DNA of 64,000 nucleotides from Helicobacteraceae bacterium. GTDB taxonomy: Bacteria > Campylobacterota > Campylobacteria > Campylobacterales > Sulfurimonadaceae. Positions 59,752 through 64,000 of this stretch are shown in pieces (positions within the stretch are counted from its first letter, which is position 1; every line of letters starts with the position of its first letter). The translations under genes and the position numbers were made by a program. The stretch is taken from assembly GCA_947498025.1 (NCBI GenBank), contig CANMJR010000007.1, positions 1 through 64,000 of the forward strand, written 5' to 3'. The notes beneath the pieces were generated by a model. The model was not told the origin of the DNA and did no database searches. It saw only the letters and a program-made list of their open reading frames with translations.

Positions 59752-60452
59752 TTGATTCCTAAATAGTTGTCATGTGCAGCTTTTAGAGAACTTATAATTT
59801 CTTTTATATCACTTTTTTCTAAGAGTATTTCGGGAGTGTCATTTTCTATATTCTTTAAAAAGTTACTTTCTTTTTGTCCAACACCCATGAGCGCAATATT
59901 TGTCACGAGCCAATCACTTTTTCTTAGTTTTGCCCTCTCTATTACTGTGTTTACAAACTCATCTTTTTTGCTAAATACCTGCTCCTGAAGTTTTGTCAGA
60001 TTTTGGTGTTGATGTTCATCCAACCCATAACCGTTTAACTTGCCTATCAAGTAAGGAGTAACTTTGTATTTGCTCGGCAATTTTACAAATCTTTTTGATT
60101 GAAAAAGAGTTATTTTTTCTTGATCAAACATCATGTAAGCGTTAATTTGTATGTCGTAAAAATCGCTTTCCTTGCTTAACTTTAAAAAATTTTCTATTTT
60201 CGATATCTCATCCAAGTCAAAATGTGTTGAGTATTTCCGATTAAAATCTTCATCCTTATCCTGAGAAAGTGTTGCAACATAATCAACTCTTGATTGAATA
60301 TATTTAACCGCAGCTAAATTAATCTTTTTATTATCATATTGATAAAAATTCGCTAGCTTCTCATCTACGCTGTTTAAGCGAAACAACCCAACAATTAAAG
60401 CTATAAAAATCGATGATAACAGCAATAACTTGACATTTTCTATACGTTTCAT
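59748..60452 (-). CDS. Unknown membrane-anchored protein upstream of the split RND genes
   Basis: A ~234-residue protein with one N-terminal helix (~8-27, LLLLSSIFIALIVGLF) and a mostly helical periplasmic part. It does not look like a membrane-fusion protein: no lipoyl or coiled-coil hairpin pattern was found. Pieces such as 'SRVDYVATLSQDKDEDFNRKY' and 'LRKSDWLVTNIALMGVGQKES' give no family. The start MKRIENV has AAAAGG upstream. The 4-bp overlap with the RND gene implies a shared function, perhaps in place of a fusion protein. The 150 bp upstream (60504-60655) are AT-rich with no further feature seen. Confidence 0.6.
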   Translation of the reverse strand: MKRIENVKLLLLSSIFIALIVGLFRLNSVDEKLANFYQYDNKKINLAAVKYIQSRVDYVATLSQDKDEDFNRKYSTHFDLDEISKIENFLKLSKESDFYDIQINAYMMFDQEKITLFQSKRFVKLPSKYKVTPYLIGKLNGYGLDEHQHQNLTKLQEQVFSKKDEFVNTVIERAKLRKSDWLVTNIALMGVGQKESNFLKNIENDTPEILLEKSDIKEIISSLKAAHDNYLGIK

Positions 60453-60661
60453 TTCAATCCTTTTGCATCCCTTTTGATAAGAAGATTTTATATCAATACG
60501 CATAAAAAAACAACACTATCTATTTGTTATGCAGATATTAATTAGAAATCTTACTTTATTACACAAAGTTAATATAAATAATAAAAAATAATAACAATCT
60601 TATGAATATATATTCAATAAATTGATATGCTTACAATTAGAAAAATTTTTAAAGGGTGTTT

Positions 60662-61279
60662 ATGAAAAATGTGCTAATGACGACTATCTTAATGTTTGGG
60701 TTAAGCCTTACTCTTAATGCAAAAGATGTTGATGGAAATATACTTACCGTGAAAGATAATTTATCGTATGAAAAAGATAAAAAAGAGGTGTTTACGGGGA
60801 ATGCCTATTTCTTTTTTGAAGACGGTAAAACAAAAAAAATTGTACCTTACTACCAAGGACAAATGGACGGCAGACTGACAGAGTGGCGAAGCGATGGAGC
60901 TATAAAAACTGTTGCTTATTTTAGAAAGGGCAAGCAAGACGGCGAATATATAGGGAATTATGACAATGATAAAAAAGCTGTAGTCGCTTACTTTAAAGAT
61001 GGATTACAAAACGGGGAAGTTGCTACTTGGTATGAAAACGGCAGAAAAAAAAGCAGTTCATATTTTAAAAATGATCTTCAGGACGGCGAGTATAAAACTT
61101 GGCATGAGAATGGAAATTTAGCATCTCAGGGAATTTATATCGGTGGTAAAAAAGACGGTATTCAAAAAAAATGGCATGAGAATAGCCAGCTTGGCTATAA
61201 AGCTTTCTTTAGTAATGGCATCGTGATGGGAGAAATTGACATTTGGGATCAGAATGGCGTTTATGTGCCAAAAAAATAG
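60662..61279 (+). CDS. Exported MORN-repeat (YwqK-type) protein
   Basis: A 205-residue protein with a signal peptide (~1-21) and at least five ~22-residue MORN/YwqK repeats of the form 'GxxDGEYKTWHENGN-x-x-YF': 'GRLTEWRSDG', 'GEYIGNYDND', 'GEVATWYENGR', 'GEYKTWHENGNLAS', 'GIQKKWHENSQ'. Such proteins are annotated as antitoxin-like, but the function is unsettled; signal peptide and repeats suggest an envelope binding surface. The start ATG at 60662 has AAAGGG 5 bases upstream. Confidence 0.82.
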   Translation: MKNVLMTTILMFGLSLTLNAKDVDGNILTVKDNLSYEKDKKEVFTGNAYFFFEDGKTKKIVPYYQGQMDGRLTEWRSDGAIKTVAYFRKGKQDGEYIGNYDNDKKAVVAYFKDGLQNGEVATWYENGRKKSSSYFKNDLQDGEYKTWHENGNLASQGIYIGGKKDGIQKKWHENSQLGYKAFFSNGIVMGEIDIWDQNGVYVPKK

Positions 61280-61281
61280 TA

Positions 61282-61287
61282 TATAAT
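61282..61287 (+). promoter_or_regulatory. -10 box for the stator-like gene pair
   Basis: TATAAT, ~32 bases before the ATG at 61319. Suggests transcription separate from the MORN gene. Confidence 0.5.
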
Positions 61288-61318
61288 TCTGCCTTTATCT
61301 AATATACTAGGAACAAAC

Positions 61319-62449
61319 ATGCCAATTTCAAGAAGCACTTCTTTGTGCTCTGCAAACTTTATTGTTATTGCTATGATTCCCACACTCTTCTTTTTTGTAA
61401 TAGTGTTGGGATATATAGGCATAATTCCACTTAATGTACCACTCTCCTCCGTCTTAATTATTGGATTTATTTTACTTACATTTTTAATGTTTACTAAACA
61501 TAATGCTAACTATAGTATTTGTAAAATGCGCTCTTCTTATATAAAGATGGAACACACCTTAAATTCTAAACTAGAGGCAAACTCTTTAGTTATCAATAAC
61601 GAGAGAAAATCTGTGCTTGATATTGGAGATTTTTTAAATCACTACTATGCAGATATTAGAAATAACAACTTTGTGGCAGTTGCAGCATCTATATTCCCAA
61701 TGTTGGGAATATTAGGGACATTTTTAGCAATCTCCATCTCCATGCCTACCTTCTCCGTTTCGGATACTACAGCACTTGATAATGACATATCTATTCTTTT
61801 AAGTGGTGTCGGCTCTGCATTTTATGCTTCTATTTACGGAATTCTGCTCTCTTTAATATGGACATATTTTGAAAAAAGCGGTCTCAGTAAGATAGACCAC
61901 TACTTTGCAGCTATTAAAGAAAGATTTAAATCAAATGTATGGTCAAATGATGAGTTGACAATCTATAAATATTCTCAATATGAGCTCAAAGACAATAGAT
62001 TTCTTACGGCATTGCGTGAAACATTTAATCTTGATTTCGTCAAGACACTCAACGAGCAGCATTTATCAAGTTTTAAAGAAATTATGCATGAAAGCAACTA
62101 TAACTTTACGCAAATATCAAGTCATCTTCAATATGCATCCAAAGAGTTAAAAGAGACACTCTCTCTTATGGATAATAATCAAAGTGCGCAAGAAGCGAAA
62201 AATCAGATAGAGAAAAATTTATTAGACTTTACTTATGCAACAAAAAGTCTTGAAAAGAGCACTAAAATATTTAATGCACATCTTACGACTTCGCTAGATA
62301 AAACATTTGAAAAGATTGACACAGAGATAGGTGATATAGTTGTAAAATTAGCAGATTTCGCAACACATGTGAGCTTAGAGAGCAAAGAAGTCCAAGATAG
62401 TGTAAAAAAATATCATCAGATGATAGCTAGTCAGATAAAAGCTCAGTAA
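61319..62449 (+). CDS. MotA/TolQ/ExbB-family proton channel protein (ZorA-like)
   Basis: A 376-residue membrane protein. Two N-terminal helices (~14-34, ~40-60), a cytoplasmic loop, then the MotA/ExbB core pair: 'FVAVAASIFPMLGILGTFLAISISMPTF' (~113-140) and 'ISILLSGVGSAFYASIYGILLSLIWTYFEKSG' (~150-182). A helical cytoplasmic tail of ~190 residues follows. Paired with a MotB/OmpA-type gene that begins at the next base, this forms a peptidoglycan-anchored proton-driven stator unit as in MotAB or Zorya ZorAB. ZorA tails are usually longer, and no ZorC/D/E gene is visible, so I call it ZorA-like only in architecture. Confidence 0.8.
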   Translation: MPISRSTSLCSANFIVIAMIPTLFFFVIVLGYIGIIPLNVPLSSVLIIGFILLTFLMFTKHNANYSICKMRSSYIKMEHTLNSKLEANSLVINNERKSVLDIGDFLNHYYADIRNNNFVAVAASIFPMLGILGTFLAISISMPTFSVSDTTALDNDISILLSGVGSAFYASIYGILLSLIWTYFEKSGLSKIDHYFAAIKERFKSNVWSNDELTIYKYSQYELKDNRFLTALRETFNLDFVKTLNEQHLSSFKEIMHESNYNFTQISSHLQYASKELKETLSLMDNNQSAQEAKNQIEKNLLDFTYATKSLEKSTKIFNAHLTTSLDKTFEKIDTEIGDIVVKLADFATHVSLESKEVQDSVKKYHQMIASQIKAQ

Positions 62450-63565
62450 ATGTTTTACAAAAATGAAAATGATGATAACACAAATTTCTGGATATCCTAT
62501 GCAGACCTTATGGCGGGCTTGCTTTTTGTTTTTATTTTGCTTATTGGTGCAATAGTTGTAAAATCAATCGTGCTTAAAACAAATCTCGATAAGAAAGAGA
62601 GCTCTTTGGAGAGTTCAACCCAAATGCTACTTTTAAGAGACACGGAAGTGCAAAAACTGAAAAAATTGCTTGAATTGAGAATGAGTGAGCTGAAGAGTTC
62701 ACAAGATGCCTTGGTTTTGACAAGAGATTCCCTCAAGCTAAAAACGGAAGAGATAGCGAATTTGAATAATATTTTATTGTCGCAAAATATGAAAGTTGAT
62801 GATTTCAACTCAAAAATTATAATCATGCAAAATTTACTCAACGAAACAAACAGCAGTTTAAATAATCAGAATAAGAAACTACAAGATTATGAGAACAAAG
62901 TTTTAATACTCTCCAATGAATTAAGCGGCAAAGATGAAACATTAAAACTAAAGGATAAAGAGCTTTTAGATCTGTTACATGCAATAGAGCAGAAGCAGAC
63001 AAAGTATGATGTTCTCATAGCAAAACTCCAAGCTCAAAAGGCTAAAATCAAAGGTTTGACAGGCATAAAAATAAAGCTTATTGCAGAACTAAAAGAGAGT
63101 CTTGGAAAAAATGTTGAGATTGACCCAAAAAGCGGCTCTTTAAGATTAGCTTCAAGTATATTATTCGACAAGGGGAGTGCCGAGTTAAAAGAGTCGTCAA
63201 AAATAGAGCTTAAAAAAGTTTTCATTGAATATATTGGTGCTTTGATATCAAACAAAAACATTCAATCTCAGCTTGATAGAATATCCATAGAAGGGCATAC
63301 AGACAGCGATGGAGGATACTTATATAACTTAAACCTCTCTCAACAAAGAGCATATGCGGTTATGAACTATCTTTTAACACTAGATTTTACTAACGATAAT
63401 AATCTTAAGCCTCTTTTAGTAGCAAGCGGCCGCTCGTATCAAGACACTATTTACAATAAAGACATGGTAGAAGACAAAGATGCTTCAAGAAGAATTGAGA
63501 TTAAATTTAGCTTGAGAAATGATGATGCTATGGATGAGATTGGCAGGCTGTTAGATTTTGAATAA
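62450..63565 (+). CDS. MotB/OmpA-family stator protein (ZorB-like)
   Basis: A 371-residue partner. One membrane helix with the stator aspartate (D19) in 'FWISYADLMAGLLFVFILLIGA', which closely follows ZorB/MotB usage. A long coiled coil (~45-210) spans the periplasm. The C-terminal OmpA domain (~235-360) has 'SSILFDKGSAELKESSKIEL', 'ISIEGHTDSDGGYLYNLNLSQQRAYAVMNYLL' and 'DASRRIEIKFSL' with the peptidoglycan-binding Asp and Arg. It starts directly after the previous stop codon. The coiled coil is much longer than in flagellar MotB. Confidence 0.85.
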   Translation: MFYKNENDDNTNFWISYADLMAGLLFVFILLIGAIVVKSIVLKTNLDKKESSLESSTQMLLLRDTEVQKLKKLLELRMSELKSSQDALVLTRDSLKLKTEEIANLNNILLSQNMKVDDFNSKIIIMQNLLNETNSSLNNQNKKLQDYENKVLILSNELSGKDETLKLKDKELLDLLHAIEQKQTKYDVLIAKLQAQKAKIKGLTGIKIKLIAELKESLGKNVEIDPKSGSLRLASSILFDKGSAELKESSKIELKKVFIEYIGALISNKNIQSQLDRISIEGHTDSDGGYLYNLNLSQQRAYAVMNYLLTLDFTNDNNLKPLLVASGRSYQDTIYNKDMVEDKDASRRIEIKFSLRNDDAMDEIGRLLDFE

Positions 63566-63731
63566 ATTTGAAGCAAAGAACATTCATATAGCATCTGAAT
63601 ACCTAAAAAATAAGTTAAATGCATTTAAGAAAGTGGAGAACAACAATATAAAAAGTGAAAATGTTTATATTGTTGAGGGAAAAAAAGAGTCACTCTTTAA
63701 GAGAATTATCAACTTAATATTTAAGTCCTAG
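63558..63731 (+). CDS. Small basic protein overlapping the ZorB-like gene
   Basis: A 57-residue frame starting at TTG (63558), overlapping the end of the previous gene by 8 bp, with sequence LNKFEAKNIHIASEYLK... and a basic end 'SLFKRIINLIFKS'. The overlap suits coupled translation and it fills the gap to the converging gene exactly. There is no family match. It may be a small regulator of the stator pair or a spurious frame; no Shine-Dalgarno is evident. Confidence 0.4.
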   Translation: MNKFEAKNIHIASEYLKNKLNAFKKVENNNIKSENVYIVEGKKESLFKRIINLIFKS

Positions 63732-63735
63732 GATT

Positions 63736-64000
63736 TTACAATAGCTGAAAAATATAGCTGTCATCGATGTTTTTTACATTATATCTATAGTAGCCGTCTA
63801 ATTCAATAACAACTCTATAGTAGCCATCGTGATTTCCTACTCTAATCTTTGTAAAGACATTTTCAGTGATATTTTGCTCATAAAATTTGATACCTTTGCT
63901 GCTTTTAAAATCTATCACGATTCTATGTGGCTGAACAAGCAGAAAGTTTCTTATGATTTTATCATTGGTAACAATTTTAAAATATTTTTCCGATGAATAA
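63736..64000 (-). CDS. AMIN-domain protein, C-terminal part (partial)
   Basis: The minus-strand frame is open to the window edge, so the start lies to the right. The visible ~87 residues ('KIIRNFLLVQPHRIVIDFKSSKGIKFYEQNITENVFTKIRVGNHDGYYRVVIELDGYYRYNVKNIDDSYIFQLL') look like an AMIN domain, a beta fold that binds cell-wall or secretin partners in the periplasm. Only the segment 'HRIVIDF' and 'YRVVIELDG' are strongly typical. It converges on the stator genes. Confidence 0.7.
   Translation of the reverse strand, partial: YSSEKYFKIVTNDKIIRNFLLVQPHRIVIDFKSSKGIKFYEQNITENVFTKIRVGNHDGYYRVVIELDGYYRYNVKNIDDSYIFQLL

Noticed and set aside
61319-63565. Calling the stator pair a Zorya defence system
   Set aside because: No ZorC, ZorD or ZorE gene is visible, the ZorA-like tail is short, and the next gene is an AMIN-domain protein. 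Architecture alone is not enough.

Overview
The window looks like a chromosomal segment of a Campylobacterota (Epsilonproteobacteria) bacterium, most like the free-living chemolithotrophs around Sulfurimonas. The grounds are low GC, a fliK-flgD-flgE hook locus with a ~700-residue FlgE and RpoN-type (-24/-12) promoters, CZB-domain chemoreceptors, an anchor-less SdhAB pair, YwqK-type MORN proteins, and many lipoproteins and short beta-barrels. No phage, integrase, transposase, rRNA or CRISPR array was seen. The species assignment is inference.

Layout. 0-2.6 kb: end of a CZB chemoreceptor, then (minus strand) a chemoreceptor whose sensor domain carries a c-type haem motif. 2.6-4.1 kb: a c-di-GMP-I (GEMM) riboswitch in front of a repeat-containing lipoprotein. 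4.3-14.2 kb: a same-strand cluster of TonB-dependent receptor, ExbB, ExbD, CcdA-like membrane protein, large polyferredoxin with a periplasmic beta domain, NapH-like polyferredoxin, 2-hydroxyacyl-CoA-dehydratase/double-cubane protein, its ATPase activator and TonB. This is the best candidate for an undescribed system: outer-membrane uptake joined to an ATP-driven low-potential electron chain. 14.2-21.5 kb (minus): tRNA-Ser(GGA), cobC-cobS-cobU, a DNA-binding protein, yajQ, SdhB/SdhA of unusual composition, a small membrane protein, a REP pair and purT.

21.6-29.9 kb: the flagellar hook operon fliK-flgD-flgE2-flgE with RpoN-type promoters, one forming a back-to-back pair with a promoter for a SPOR/beta-barrel protein; then a FlgP-like protein and a barrel. 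30-41.4 kb: a surface-protein island with lipoproteins that share two recurring modules, a 1232-residue exported protein, a second SPOR/barrel gene, two FliA-like promoters, a G8 tract and a toxin-antitoxin pair inside a short direct repeat. 41.5-46 kb: housekeeping genes (PP-loop ATPase, dnaG, rpsU, RDD, MFS). 46-52.5 kb: envelope proteins, MscS and a zinc-uptake operon lacking its ATPase. 52.6-56.4 kb: ppsA and an oxidative-stress operon (rubrerythrin, BFD-like, Dps-like). 56.4-60.5 kb: an RND pump split into two genes. 60.7-64 kb: a MORN protein, a ZorA/ZorB-like stator pair with a tiny overlapping gene, and the end of an AMIN-domain gene.

Common themes are envelope and surface biology tied to motility regulation (RpoN, FliA, c-di-GMP) and iron-sulfur electron transfer. 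Functional statements rest on motif recognition by eye; no database search was run.
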